A stretch of 64,000 bases of DNA from Phytohabitans maris (GTDB lineage: Bacteria > Actinomycetota > Actinomycetes > Mycobacteriales > Micromonosporaceae): positions 35,180 to 99,179 of the forward strand of contig NZ_JAVHUY010000039.1 in assembly GCF_031085175.1 (NCBI RefSeq), in the 5' to 3' direction. The position numbers and the translations under genes are program-made. The notes below the pieces were generated by a model, which saw only the letters and a program-made list of their open reading frames with translations, had not been told where the DNA came from and did not search any database. Shown piece after piece: positions 8,394 through 17,159 of this stretch; within the stretch, counting starts at the first letter, position 1; each line of letters begins with the position of its first letter.

Positions 8394-9515
8394 ATGCGGT
8401 GCATGTGGAGAAGGTCCCTGCTCGCCGGCCTGCTGGCCGCCGTCGCGTTCATCGCCGCCCAGCAGGTCGTGGTCGCCCCGGAGGCCAGCGCGGCCGCCCC
8501 GGTGCGGGTCATGCCGCTCGGCGACTCGATCACCGGCTCGCCCGGCTGCTGGCGCGCCACCCTCTGGAACCGGCTGCAGAGCAGCGGCCTCACCGACGTC
8601 GACTTCGTCGGCACACTCCCGCCCCAGGGGTGCGGCGTGGCGTACGACGGGGACAACGAGGGGCACGGCGGCTTTCTGGCCACCAACGTCGCCGACCAGA
8701 ACCAGCTGGTGGGCTGGCTCGCCGCCACCCGCCCGGACGTCGTGATGATGCACTTCGGCACCAACGACGTGTGGAGCAACCGGTCGAACGACGTCATCCT
8801 GGCGGCGTTCGCCAAGCTCGTCGACCAGATGCGGGCCAGCAACCCGAGCATGCGCATCCTGGTCGCGAAGATCATCCCGATGGGCACGAGCCAGTGCCCG
8901 GAGTGCGGGCAGCGCGTGGTGTCGTTCAACAACGCGATCCCGGCCTGGGCGGCCGGCAAGACCACGAGCCAGTCGCCGATCACCGTGGTCGACCAGTGGA
9001 CCGGCTTCGACACCGCCACCGACACGTACGACGGCGTCCACCCCAACGCGGCCGGCGACCAGAAGATGTCGGACAAGTGGTACCCGGCGCTCGCCGCCGC
9101 GCTCGGTGGCGTGACCCCGACGACCGGCCCGCCCACGACCGCCCCGCCGACCACGGCGCCCCCGACCACGGCGCCCCCCACGACCGCGCCGCCGACCACC
9201 ACACCGCCCCGCGCCGGGTGCGTCGCGACGTACCGCGCTGTCGGGCAGTGGCCGGGCGGCTTCCAGGGCGAGGTCACCGTGCGCAACGCCGGTAGCGCGA
9301 CGACGAACGGCTGGACGGTGCGGCTGACCTTCGCGAACGGGCAGGCGGTCAGCCAGATGTGGGGCGGCTCGTACACCCAGAGCGGGTCCACTGTGACCGT
9401 CACCAACGCCGGCTACAACGGCGCGATCGGCCCGAACGCCTCGGCCACCTTCGGCTTCATCGCGAGCTGGACCGGCACCAACACGGCACCCACGCTCACC
9501 TGCACCGCGACGTAG
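8394..9515 (+). CDS. Secreted SGNH/GDSL esterase with C-terminal CBM2
   Basis: The precursor is 373 residues. It has a signal peptide (cleavage near SAAAP) and an SGNH hydrolase domain with block I PLGDSITG (Ser nucleophile), block III HFGTNDVW and block V DGVHPNAAG (Asp/His). A Pro/Thr linker made of repeated PPTTA units follows. The last about 105 residues are a CBM2 cellulose-binding domain (CVATY..., NGWTVRLTF, SQMWGGSYTQSG, terminal C). Such proteins are usually acetylxylan or related carbohydrate esterases. Alternative ATG starts lie at 8376 (as GTG/ATG-type) and 8403, and no ribosome-binding site decides between them. A family A palindrome follows the stop. Confidence 0.85.
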   Translation: MRCMWRRSLLAGLLAAVAFIAAQQVVVAPEASAAAPVRVMPLGDSITGSPGCWRATLWNRLQSSGLTDVDFVGTLPPQGCGVAYDGDNEGHGGFLATNVADQNQLVGWLAATRPDVVMMHFGTNDVWSNRSNDVILAAFAKLVDQMRASNPSMRILVAKIIPMGTSQCPECGQRVVSFNNAIPAWAAGKTTSQSPITVVDQWTGFDTATDTYDGVHPNAAGDQKMSDKWYPALAAALGGVTPTTGPPTTAPPTTAPPTTAPPTTAPPTTTPPRAGCVATYRAVGQWPGGFQGEVTVRNAGSATTNGWTVRLTFANGQAVSQMWGGSYTQSGSTVTVTNAGYNGAIGPNASATFGFIASWTGTNTAPTLTCTAT

Positions 9516-9532
9516 CTCCCACCCCTCCCCAC

Positions 9533-9582
9533 GATCAAAGCTCCCGCCATGTCGTTAGAGCGACTTGAGGGGAGCTTTGATC
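9533..9582. repeat. Family A palindrome, copy 1 (50 bp)
   Basis: Perfect 13-bp outer arms (GATCAAAGCTCCC / GGGAGCTTTGATC) and an inner TCG...CGA stem lie 17 bases after the esterase stop. Near-identical 50-bp copies occur at 23916 and 38438. Each lies just past a gene end, so it may act as a bidirectional terminator or a mobile REP-like element. Confidence 0.85.
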
Positions 9583-9636
9583 ACAAGCACGTGCGGGTGA
9601 CTTGAAGGTCTCCTCGATCACGGGGAGAATCCGACC

Positions 9637-10125
9637 ATGGGAGGACGCGGCGCCATCGCAGCGGCCGCCGCCGTCGTGGCCGTGGTCCTGTCCACCGCGG
9701 CGCCCGCCCGCGCCGCGGCGACCTATGTCGAGCTCAATCCCGCGACCGTCCAGGCTGGATACCTGGTGGGCATCCGCGCGAGCTGCGACGACAACACCAA
9801 ACCGGCCACTGTGGAGTCGGAGGCGTTCGGCGAGGTCAAGGTCTACCCGCAGTTCGACGTGCTGACCGCGGCCGTGACCGTGCCCGCCGACAAGGTCCCC
9901 CGCCGCTACGACGTGCGGCTGACCTGCGACGGCGGCGGTTCCGCCACGGCCCGGCTCAACGTGCTCGAGGGTGGGCGGCCGAGCGAGGGGCCGGCCACCG
10001 GGTTCGGCGGGATGGCCGGCGGCGGTTCGGGTGGCCTGCTGGTCGGCGGCGGCCTGGCCGCGATCGCGGTCGGTGCGCTGCTCGGGGTGTATACGCTGCG
10101 CCGCCGGCGCGCCGAGACCGCCTGA
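9637..10125 (+). CDS. Secreted surface protein with C-terminal membrane anchor, next to sortase
   Basis: The 162-residue protein has a GGGGAGA ribosome-binding site, a signal peptide (cleavage near ARAAATY), a small beta domain (about 28-115) and a Gly-rich spacer. It ends in a hydrophobic helix plus RRRR tail (about 128-160). This resembles a sorting signal, but no LPXTG-type motif is visible before the helix. The class F sortase begins 3 bases after the stop, so the two genes are almost certainly one operon and the protein may be a substrate or partner. Confidence 0.7.
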   Translation: MGGRGAIAAAAAVVAVVLSTAAPARAAATYVELNPATVQAGYLVGIRASCDDNTKPATVESEAFGEVKVYPQFDVLTAAVTVPADKVPRRYDVRLTCDGGGSATARLNVLEGGRPSEGPATGFGGMAGGGSGGLLVGGGLAAIAVGALLGVYTLRRRRAETA

Positions 10126-10128
10126 CCG

Positions 10129-10743
10129 ATGGCCGCCACGCGGTTCACCGGCCCGGTCGCCATCGTCGTGGCGCTCGCCGGGGTGCTCGCGGTCGGCGCC
10201 GGGCTGACCGAGGAGACCGGCCTCTGGGCGGCGATCTCCCGTGAGTCCACGCCGCCGCCGCGCGAGTTTCCGGTGCTGGAGCCGAGCCGCCCGATCCGCA
10301 TCGAGATCCCCTCGATCGACGTCGAGGCGCCGGTGCACGGGGTCGGCCTCGCCGACGACGGCTCGATCTCGGTCCCCTCGGTGCACCGGCACAACGAGGC
10401 CGGCTGGTACGACCGCGGCCCGACCCCCGGCGAGTTCGGCCCGGCGGTCCTCGTCGGGCACGCCGACACCAGGGACGGCCCGTCCATCTTCTTCGCGCTG
10501 CCCAAGCTCAAGCCCGGCGACAAGGTCGAGATCACCCGGCGGGACCGCTCGATCGCGATCTTCGAGGTCAACTCGGTCGAGCGCTTCGGCAAGTCCAAGG
10601 TCCCCGCCGACCGGGTCTACGGCGACTACACCCGTCCCGGCCTCCGCCTGATCACCTGCGGTGGCCGGTGGCTCGGCGGGAGCATCGGGTACCAGGACAA
10701 CATCGTCGCGTTCGCGTCGCTCGTGGAGACCAAGAACGCGTGA
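10129..10743 (+). CDS. Class F sortase
   Basis: The 204-residue membrane-anchored transpeptidase has an N-terminal helix (about 8-26) followed by the sortase beta-barrel. Catalytic residues are seen as His111 in VLVGHADT and Cys177 in LRLITCGG. The motifs PSIDVEAPVHGVG and GPSIFFALPKLKPGD are typical of class F enzymes from actinobacteria. It would cut a sorting signal and attach protein to the cell surface. It follows a surface-protein gene by 3 bases. The family is well supported; the substrate is unknown. Confidence 0.88.
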   Translation: MAATRFTGPVAIVVALAGVLAVGAGLTEETGLWAAISRESTPPPREFPVLEPSRPIRIEIPSIDVEAPVHGVGLADDGSISVPSVHRHNEAGWYDRGPTPGEFGPAVLVGHADTRDGPSIFFALPKLKPGDKVEITRRDRSIAIFEVNSVERFGKSKVPADRVYGDYTRPGLRLITCGGRWLGGSIGYQDNIVAFASLVETKNA

Positions 10744-10783
10744 TACATTGACGGCGATCGCTGCATGTGCAGAGGAGACCGCC

Positions 10784-12274
10784 GTGCGTACCCGAATCGT
10801 CGTCGCCCTTGCCGCCCTCGTGGCGACCGCCGGCGGTGCCGGCGTGGCCGTCGCGGCCAGCGCCGCCGCCGACGCTCCGATAACCACCCTGGCCAACGGC
10901 AACTTCAACTGGTCCGCCCCGCAGACCGCGGCGAGCGGGCTGACCGTGCCGTGGGGGCTGGCCTTCCTGCCCGACGGCAGCGCTCTGGTCAGCGAGCGCA
11001 ACAGCGGCCGCGTGCTGCGCATCCCGCCCGGCGGCGGCTCGGCGCAGCAGGTCGCCACGATCAGCGGCGTCTCGGCGACCGGCGAGGCCGGCCTGCTGGG
11101 GCTCGCGGTCTCGCCGACGTACGCGCAGGACGGCTTCGTCTACGCGTACTTCACCTCGGCCTCGGACAATCGCATCGTCCGCTTCACGCTCGCCAACCCG
11201 ACCACCCAGACGCCGATCCTGACCGGGCTGGCCCGGGCCAGCATCCACGACGGCGGGCGGATCGCGTTCGGGCCCGACGGCATGCTGTACGCGGGCGTCG
11301 GCGACGCCGGCAACACCGCGAACGCCCAGAACGCGCAGAGCCGCAACGGCAAGATCCTGCGGATGCGGCCGGACGGCAGCACCCCGCCGGACAACCCCAC
11401 CGCCGGCTCACTTGTATACAGCCTCGGCCACCGCAATGTGCAGGGGCTGGCCTGGGACTCGTCCGGGCGGCTCTACGCCAGCGAGTTCGGGCAAAACACC
11501 TGGGACGAGGTCAACCACATCGTGCCGGGCGGCAACTACGGCTGGCCGACGGTCGAGGGGCGGGCCGGTGACCCGCGCTTCCGCGACCCGATCGTGCAGT
11601 GGACCACCGCCGAGGCCTCGCCCAGCGGCGCGGCCATCGACGGCAACGCGCTCTTCGTCGCCGCGCTGCGCGGCACCCGGCTGTGGCAGGTCACGCTGGA
11701 CGGCAGCGGCGGCGTCACGGGCAACCCGGTCGCGCAGCTCCAGGGGCAGTACGGGCGGCTGCGCACGGTCGCGGTCGGCCCGGACGGCTGGCTCTGGGTC
11801 GCCACCAGCAACCGGGACGGCCGCGGTACGCCCGCCGCCAACGACGACCGGGTGCTGCGCTTCCCGCCGGTGGGTACGGTGACCACCCCGCCGACCACGC
11901 CTCCCACGACGCCGCCGACCACGCCACCCACCACCCCGCCGACGACGCCGCCGGTCACCGGCAGTTGCGCGGTGGCGTACCAGGTGAACCAGTGGAGCAA
12001 CGGCTTCACCGCGAACGTGACGATCACCAACCGCGGCGCGGCGATCAACGGCTGGACGCTCACCTGGACGTTCGGCGGCAACCAGCAGGTCACCAACTCC
12101 TGGAACACCCAGCTGACCCAGAGCGGCACCGGCGTGACCGCGCGAAACGTCGGCTGGAACGGCGCGATCCCGACCAACGGCAGCCAGACCTTCGGCTTCC
12201 AGGCCAGCTACGGCGGCACCAACAACCGCCCGGCGGAGTTCCGCCTCAACGGCACCGCCTGCGCGAACGCCTGA
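10784..12274 (+). CDS. Secreted PQQ-type glucose/sorbosone dehydrogenase with CBM2
   Basis: The 496-residue precursor starts at GTG 10784, behind AGAGGAGA. A signal peptide is followed by a six-bladed beta-propeller of the glucose/sorbosone dehydrogenase family (VPWGLAFLPDGSALVSER, GEAGLLGLAVSP, IHDGGRIAFGPDG, YSLGHRNVQGLAWD, PGGNYGWPTVEG). A linker of Pro/Thr repeats leads to a C-terminal CBM2 (about 392-496). It probably oxidises sugar ends at the surface of cellulose outside the cell, using PQQ; no PQQ biosynthesis genes are in the window. It is downstream of the sortase with a 40-base gap and may be separately transcribed. Confidence 0.85.
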   Translation: MRTRIVVALAALVATAGGAGVAVAASAAADAPITTLANGNFNWSAPQTAASGLTVPWGLAFLPDGSALVSERNSGRVLRIPPGGGSAQQVATISGVSATGEAGLLGLAVSPTYAQDGFVYAYFTSASDNRIVRFTLANPTTQTPILTGLARASIHDGGRIAFGPDGMLYAGVGDAGNTANAQNAQSRNGKILRMRPDGSTPPDNPTAGSLVYSLGHRNVQGLAWDSSGRLYASEFGQNTWDEVNHIVPGGNYGWPTVEGRAGDPRFRDPIVQWTTAEASPSGAAIDGNALFVAALRGTRLWQVTLDGSGGVTGNPVAQLQGQYGRLRTVAVGPDGWLWVATSNRDGRGTPAANDDRVLRFPPVGTVTTPPTTPPTTPPTTPPTTPPTTPPVTGSCAVAYQVNQWSNGFTANVTITNRGAAINGWTLTWTFGGNQQVTNSWNTQLTQSGTGVTARNVGWNGAIPTNGSQTFGFQASYGGTNNRPAEFRLNGTACANA

Positions 12275-12331
12275 TCCGGAAGCGCTCCGGCCGGTCACCG
12301 GGCCGGCCGGGGCGGTGGCGGGCACACTGAC

Positions 12332-13087
12332 GTGGTGACTACCACGCTGGCGATCGACTGTGGCGGGGGCGGCATCAAGGCGTCCGTGCTGGACGAGGCG
12401 GGCACCATGCGGGCCCACCCGGTGCGGGTGCCCACGCCGTACCCGCTGCCGCCCGCCCTGTTCGTGCAGACCCTCGGCGACCTGGCGGGCAAGCTCCCCA
12501 CCGCCGACCGCGCCACCGTGGGGATGCCGGGCATGATCCGGCACGGGGTCGTGGTGGCGACGCCGCACTACGTGACCCGCAACGGGCCGCGTACCAAGGT
12601 CGACCCGGACCTCGTCGGGCAGTGGGCGGGGTTCGACGCCCGTACCGCCCTCACCGACACGTTCGGCCTGCCGACCCTGGTGCTCAACGACGCCGAGGTG
12701 CACGGCGCGGGCGTGGTCGCCGGCACCGGGCTGGAGCTGGTGCTCACGCTCGGCACCGGGCTCGGCTGCGCGCTCTTCGACGGCGGCATCCTCGCGCCGC
12801 ACCTGGAGTTCTCCCAGGCGCCGGTGCGGTGGGGGATGAGCTACGACACGTACATCGGCGAGCACGAGCGGCGCCGCCTCGGCGACGCGTTCTGGTCGCG
12901 GCGGATCCGGGCGATCGTCGACGGCCTGCGCCCGGTCTTCATGTGGGACCGGCTCTACATCGGCGGCGGCAACGCCCGGCGGATCCGGCCCGAGCAGCTC
13001 ACGAAGATGGGCGACGACGTCGTCGTGGTGCCGAACACCGCCGGGATCATCGGCGGGGTGCGGGCCTGGTCACTGACCCGTCCGTGA
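12332..13087 (+). CDS. ROK-family sugar kinase-like protein
   Basis: The 251-residue protein has a phosphate-1 loop IDCGGGGIKASVLDE near the N-terminus and the adenosine-side motif LGTGLGCALFDGG (about 145-157), both typical of the ROK/polyphosphate-glucokinase fold. NDAEVHGAG supplies the likely catalytic Asp. The end (GGGNARRIRP, NTAGIIGGVRAW) matches ROK proteins. The canonical ROK zinc-cysteine motif is absent, as in polyphosphate glucokinases. Glucokinase activity is inferred. The start is GTG, with a second GTG directly after it. Confidence 0.78.
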   Translation: MVTTTLAIDCGGGGIKASVLDEAGTMRAHPVRVPTPYPLPPALFVQTLGDLAGKLPTADRATVGMPGMIRHGVVVATPHYVTRNGPRTKVDPDLVGQWAGFDARTALTDTFGLPTLVLNDAEVHGAGVVAGTGLELVLTLGTGLGCALFDGGILAPHLEFSQAPVRWGMSYDTYIGEHERRRLGDAFWSRRIRAIVDGLRPVFMWDRLYIGGGNARRIRPEQLTKMGDDVVVVPNTAGIIGGVRAWSLTRP

Positions 13088-13101
13088 CCTCCGGGCCGCC
13101 G

Positions 13102-14025
13102 CTACTGGCCCGGCCCCGAGTCGCCCGACTTGCCCTGCTCGGCGAGGAACCGCTCCAGCTCGGCGCCGAGCTCCTCGGCCGTCGGCAGCGGGCCGGTGTC
13201 GGCCAGCAGGTTGGCACCGCGCTGGCGGCCGCGGGTGAACGCGTCGTACTGCTCTTCCAGCGCCCGCACCAGCTCGGCCGCCTCGGCGGTCTGCGCGATC
13301 TGCTGGTCGATGTCGGCGCGCACGGCCTCGGACGACTGGCGCAGCCCCTCGGTCGGCAGCAGCAGGCCGGTCGACTTGGAGACCGAGGTCAGCAGCTGCT
13401 CGGCGGCCGCGGGGTATTCGGCCTGGGCGAGGTAGTGCGGCACGTGGGCGGCGAAGCCCATCGCGTCGTGTCCCTTTTCGCCGAGGCGGAACTCCAGCAG
13501 GTGGCCGGCGCTGCCCGGCACCTGGACCCGCTGCAGCCACGGCTCGTAGCCGGCGACCAGCTCGCGGCGGGTGCCGTGGGCGGTGATGCCGGTCGGGCGG
13601 GTGTGCGGCACGGCCATCGGGATCGCGTTGAGCCCGACGGTGAGGCGCACGCCGAGCCGCCCGACCACCTCGGTCAGCGCGGCCACGAGCCGCTCCCACT
13701 GCAGGTCGGGCTCGGGGCCGGTGAGCACCAGGAACGGGGTGCCGGCGTCGTCGTGCAGCAGGTGCAGCTCCAGCTTGGGCGCCTCGTACGACTCCCAGTG
13801 GTCCTCGATGAAGATCATCGGTGGGCGGCGGGAGCGGTAGTCGAGCAGCTGGTCGATGTCGAAGGTGGCCACCGGCCGCGACCCGAGGGTCTCCACGAGG
13901 TGCTCACGGGCCAGGCGCACGGCGTTGCCCGCGTCGACGAAGCCGCTCAGCGCCTGCACCAGCACCGGCCGGCCCAGCTCGGGCAGGTCGTCGGCCAGCT
14001 CATACAGGCCATGCGGATCGAGCAC
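13102..14025 (-). CDS. PAC2-family protein
   Basis: A 307-residue PAC2 (proteasome-assembly-chaperone-like) protein of the actinobacterial type: FVDAGNAVRLAREHL, DIDQLLDYRSRRP, FIEDHWESYEAPKLELHLL and GLNAIPMAVPHTRPTGIT. The GTG start lies behind GAGGAGG. In actinobacteria these proteins are often linked to the proteasome, but the biochemical role is unproven. The C-terminus has a Glu-rich helical tail. It is convergent with the ROK gene, 14 bases away. Confidence 0.88.
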   Translation of the reverse strand: MLDPHGLYELADDLPELGRPVLVQALSGFVDAGNAVRLAREHLVETLGSRPVATFDIDQLLDYRSRRPPMIFIEDHWESYEAPKLELHLLHDDAGTPFLVLTGPEPDLQWERLVAALTEVVGRLGVRLTVGLNAIPMAVPHTRPTGITAHGTRRELVAGYEPWLQRVQVPGSAGHLLEFRLGEKGHDAMGFAAHVPHYLAQAEYPAAAEQLLTSVSKSTGLLLPTEGLRQSSEAVRADIDQQIAQTAEAAELVRALEEQYDAFTRGRQRGANLLADTGPLPTAEELGAELERFLAEQGKSGDSGPGQ

Positions 14026-14056
14026 CAGTCCTCCTCGGGAGAATGCCTACCCGTAA

Positions 14057-15028
14057 TTAAACCCCGGCGACCCAGGCATCGATTCCCGCCGTGAGCCGCC
14101 GCCGTACCTCCGCCGGCGCGGCCGAGGCCTCCACCGAGTGGCGGGCCAGCGTGGCCAGGTCGGCGTCGGCGCAGCCCAGCTCGTGCCGGGCGATCTCGTA
14201 CTGGCCGTGCAGGCCGCCCGGGAACAGCAGCGGGTCGTCGCTGCCGAGGGCCACCCGGACGCCGGCGTCGAGCAGGGTACGCAGGGGGAGGGCGGTGTAG
14301 TCGGCGATGACCCCGAGCGGCGGGTATGACGTGGGGCACACCTCGAGCGCGACGCCCTTCGCGGCGAGCAGGTCGAGGGTGCCCGGGTCGGCGCTCGCGG
14401 TCAGGCCGTGGCCGATCCGGTGCGCGCCGAGCAGGTTGACGCAGTCGCGTACGTGCCAGGCCGGCTCGTAGAAGCCCGCGTGCGGTACGGCCAGCAGTCC
14501 GGCCTCCGCCGCGATCCGGAACGCCGGCGCGAAGTCGGCCACCCGCCCGCGCCGCTCGTCGTTGGAGAGTCCGAACCCGATCACGCCGGCGCCGGCGTAC
14601 CGGGCGGCCAGCCGGGCCACCTCCTGGGCCACGTCCGGCGGGCGGGCCCAGCTCGCGGCCAGCACGACGCCCATCGGGTGGGCGCGGGCGCCGGCGAGCA
14701 CCGCCTCCACCACGGCCTCCTGGCCGCCGGCGCGCTCGGCGTAGGAGGTGGGGTCGACCTGGAGCTCCACCCACCCCGCGCCGTCGGCCGCGTCGTCCGC
14801 GGCGGCCTCCGCCACGACCCGGGCGATGTCATCGGGGGTACGCAGGGCGGCGCGCGCGGCGTCGTAACGCGTCTGGAAAGCGGCCCAGCCGTGCGCCATG
14901 CCGGGGCCGAGCGGCGGCGGCACGGGTACGCCGTAGCGGTCGGCGAGCTCGGCCAGCGTCTCCGGGCGCATCGAGCCGGTCAGGTGGAGGTGGAGGTTGG
15001 CCTTCGGCAGGTGGCGGAGGTCACGCAC
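14057..15028 (-). CDS. Adenosine deaminase family protein
   Basis: A 323-residue amidohydrolase. Metal ligands are in PKANLHLHLTGSM (HxH), VPHAGFYEP and GSDDPLL, and the catalytic His region is LGAHRIGHGL. These match adenosine/adenine deaminases that convert adenosine to inosine with zinc. I chose the GTG start at 15028, giving VRDLRHLPKANLHLH as in the family; upstream codons are not conserved-looking, and GTG 15037 is an alternative. Function in purine salvage is inferred; substrate could be adenosine or adenine. Confidence 0.85.
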   Translation of the reverse strand: MRDLRHLPKANLHLHLTGSMRPETLAELADRYGVPVPPPLGPGMAHGWAAFQTRYDAARAALRTPDDIARVVAEAAADDAADGAGWVELQVDPTSYAERAGGQEAVVEAVLAGARAHPMGVVLAASWARPPDVAQEVARLAARYAGAGVIGFGLSNDERRGRVADFAPAFRIAAEAGLLAVPHAGFYEPAWHVRDCVNLLGAHRIGHGLTASADPGTLDLLAAKGVALEVCPTSYPPLGVIADYTALPLRTLLDAGVRVALGSDDPLLFPGGLHGQYEIARHELGCADADLATLARHSVEASAAPAEVRRRLTAGIDAWVAGV

Positions 15029-15360
15029 CCGCCCGACCCTAGTCCCGGTGGCTGCGACTACGCTGCGTCCACATCCGACTACGAGGCGTTGAATCCGTTC
15101 CTCCGTACGGGTTGCGGGGCGTCGAGGGGTCCTCGGCCGAACGGAGGAGGTCGAGGCATGTCGCTCTTTGATCATCGAACACGGAGGATATCTACCCTCA
15201 TGTCAGGACTCTCTGGGCATACCCGACTTGCCGGTCTGGCGAGGTTGTGGACCTCGCGACGCCTAGTGACGCTGAGTGACTGATTTGCTTGGCTAACAAA
15301 GTGGTGGGCGTCACAAAATCACTCTATGTAAGCGCAAGGAGTGCTGTCTAACCTCGCTGG
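15029..15360 (+). other. Gene-free leader region of the lysozyme-like gene
   Basis: This 332-base stretch lies between divergent genes. It contains an 8-bp inverted repeat (TCCTCCGT ... ACGGAGGA) and an AT-richer segment at about 15285-15350 likely to hold the promoter. No open reading frame or known riboswitch could be supported. Confidence 0.4.
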
Positions 15361-16365
15361 ATGCGTGACGACGACAGCAAGTTCCCCCAGTACGCCGCCG
15401 CAGCCAGCAGTAACCGTTCGGCTGATGGCGGATCCACCGGACGGCATCGGGCAGCTCGTGATCTTCACGTTCCGTCATGGGCTCAGGCGGCGTCCTGGGC
15501 CCGGACGTTGCCCTCGGTAGTCGAGGAGCGAGCGAGGCGATGGGCGACCGACCTGCCCGCCTGGCTCCGCGCCCGCGACTGGTCGCAGGTCCGCGGCCAC
15601 CTGGACACCGGCAAGGTGCGGCTAACCGTGGCGACCGGGATCATCGGCGTCCTCGGCTTCGCCGCCTTCGCCGAGACCGGTGCCGCCAGCAGCGGCCCGG
15701 TGACCACGGTCTCCCCGGTGACCGCCGCACAGGCCGAGGCGCAGCGGGCGGAGGCGGCCGGCGCCCCGGCGTCCCGCGCCGAGCGGGCCGAGGCCGGGGC
15801 CAAGGCGGCCGCCGACCAGAAGAAGTCCACGAAGGACAGTGCCGCCGCACAGAAGCCTGCGGCCCAGGCCCCCGCCACCACGAAGGCCGCCCCGAAGGCA
15901 CCGGCCAAGCTCACGCCGGTCGCCGGCCTCTCGCAGGTACAGACCGAGAACGCCGCCGCGATCGTCCGGGCCGGCGCCAAGAACGGCGTCCCCGAGCGCG
16001 GCATGATCATCGCGGTGGCCACCGCGATGCAGGAGAGCACCCTGCTCAACCGGGCCAGCGAGGTGCTGCCCGAGTCCAAGAACTACCCGCACCAGGGCAC
16101 CGGCTGGGACCACGACTCGGTCGGCCTCTTCCAGCAGCGCACCAGCTCCGGCTGGGGCCCGGTGGCGAGCCTGATGCAGCCCGAGTACGCCGCGACGAAG
16201 TTCTACCAGGGCCTGCTGCAGGTGCCCGGCTGGGACCGGATGCCGCTCACCTACGCCGCGCAGGCGGTGCAGGTCTCGGCGTTCCCCGAGGCGTACGCGC
16301 GGCACGAGGGCGCGGCGACCGCCGTCGTGCGCGGGCTGCTCCAGCAGGGCGCCGCCAACGGCTGA
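15361..16365 (+). CDS. Membrane-anchored lysozyme-like cell-wall protein
   Basis: The 334-residue protein has a long charged N-terminus, a hydrophobic segment (about 88-108: VRLTVATGIIGVLGFAAFAE) and an Ala/Lys-rich low-complexity spacer (about 120-185). A C-terminal domain (about 190-330) carries AIVRAGAKNGVPERGMIIAV, ATAMQESTL, WDHDSVGLFQQR and YPHQGTGWD, which resembles a lytic-transglycosylase/lysozyme-like fold with Glu in AMQEST as candidate catalytic residue. It probably acts on peptidoglycan outside the membrane. Catalysis is not proven by sequence alone. Confidence 0.7.
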   Translation: MRDDDSKFPQYAAAASSNRSADGGSTGRHRAARDLHVPSWAQAASWARTLPSVVEERARRWATDLPAWLRARDWSQVRGHLDTGKVRLTVATGIIGVLGFAAFAETGAASSGPVTTVSPVTAAQAEAQRAEAAGAPASRAERAEAGAKAAADQKKSTKDSAAAQKPAAQAPATTKAAPKAPAKLTPVAGLSQVQTENAAAIVRAGAKNGVPERGMIIAVATAMQESTLLNRASEVLPESKNYPHQGTGWDHDSVGLFQQRTSSGWGPVASLMQPEYAATKFYQGLLQVPGWDRMPLTYAAQAVQVSAFPEAYARHEGAATAVVRGLLQQGAANG

Positions 16366-16436
16366 CCTCCGGGATGGGCGAGGGGTGGTCGCGTCCGGGC
16401 ACTATGGAACGACCCCCTCGCCCCCCGGAGGCACCC

Positions 16437-17159
16437 GTGACCGAACCTCAGCCGCCAGCGGCGGCGTCCGAGGAGCCCGCCGCGGAAGGTGGACCCGCCG
16501 AGCCGCCCGCCGGCTTGTGGGACCGCATGAAGAGCGACCCGCAGTACGCGCCGGAGCACCTCGCCCTGGAGGCGGTCCGGCGGCTCGGCCCCGAGGCGAA
16601 ACGCTGGGTCGAGCTCTCCCGGGCCCGGCAGCCCGGCGTACCCCCGGACGAGCTGGCCCGCCGCGTCACCCGCCGCTTCGTCAACCTGGCCCGCCTCTCC
16701 GGCGCGGTCTCCGGCGCCGCCGGCCTGCCCGGCGCGGTGGTCGACGTGGGCGTGCTCGCCTGGACCCAGGCCCGGATGGTGCTGCACGTCGCCGCCGCGT
16801 ACGGGATCGAGCCCACGCACAACGACCGGGCCACCGACCTGCTCGTCCTGCAGAAGGTGCACAAGGCCGCCGAGACCGCGCGCCTGGCGCTGGGCGTGGC
16901 GGCGGGTCGCGAGCGGGCCGGTGCGCTCTTCGGCCAGCCGGTCGCGGCCGGGCGGACGTTTCTGCGGCTCGGCGTCAAGCTGGCCCAGATGGCCGGCGTC
17001 GGCGCCGCGAAGCGGATGGTCGCCAAGGTCGTGCCGGGCGCCGGCGTCGTCTTCGGCACCTGGGCCAACTCGGCCGCGACGAAGGACCTGGCCCGGCGCA
17101 CCCAGGCGCTCTACCGCCAGCCGCGGCTGCCTAGGCCGCGAAACGGCGAGGGTACGTGA
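16437..17159 (+). CDS. EcsC-family protein
   Basis: The GTG start at 16437 is preceded by CCCGGAGG at good spacing; ATG 16404 is an alternative. The 240-residue protein has a Pro/Ala/Glu-rich N-terminus (about 1-30) and an EcsC-like domain: ARRVTRRFVNLARLSGAVSG, VVDVGVLAWTQARMVLHVAA and GVGAAKRMVAKVVPGAGVVF. The glycine-rich amphipathic segments suggest membrane association. The biochemical role of EcsC proteins is unknown. Its 3' end overlaps the convergent SGNH lipoprotein gene by 29 bases. Confidence 0.8.
   Translation: MTEPQPPAAASEEPAAEGGPAEPPAGLWDRMKSDPQYAPEHLALEAVRRLGPEAKRWVELSRARQPGVPPDELARRVTRRFVNLARLSGAVSGAAGLPGAVVDVGVLAWTQARMVLHVAAAYGIEPTHNDRATDLLVLQKVHKAAETARLALGVAAGRERAGALFGQPVAAGRTFLRLGVKLAQMAGVGAAKRMVAKVVPGAGVVFGTWANSAATKDLARRTQALYRQPRLPRPRNGEGT

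Noticed and set aside
15029..15360. Possible c-di-AMP (ydaO-type) riboswitch before the lysozyme-like gene
   Set aside because: Such riboswitches often precede actinobacterial cell-wall hydrolases, and TCTAACCTCG near the end resembles part of the consensus. The conserved GGGGAACC-type and GGGTGAATC-type blocks were not found in order, so it cannot be supported. A covariance-model search would decide.
17131..17159. 29-base overlap of convergent EcsC and SGNH genes as an annotation error
   Set aside because: Both frames have clear domains that extend close to the overlap and normal stop codons, so the overlap looks real.
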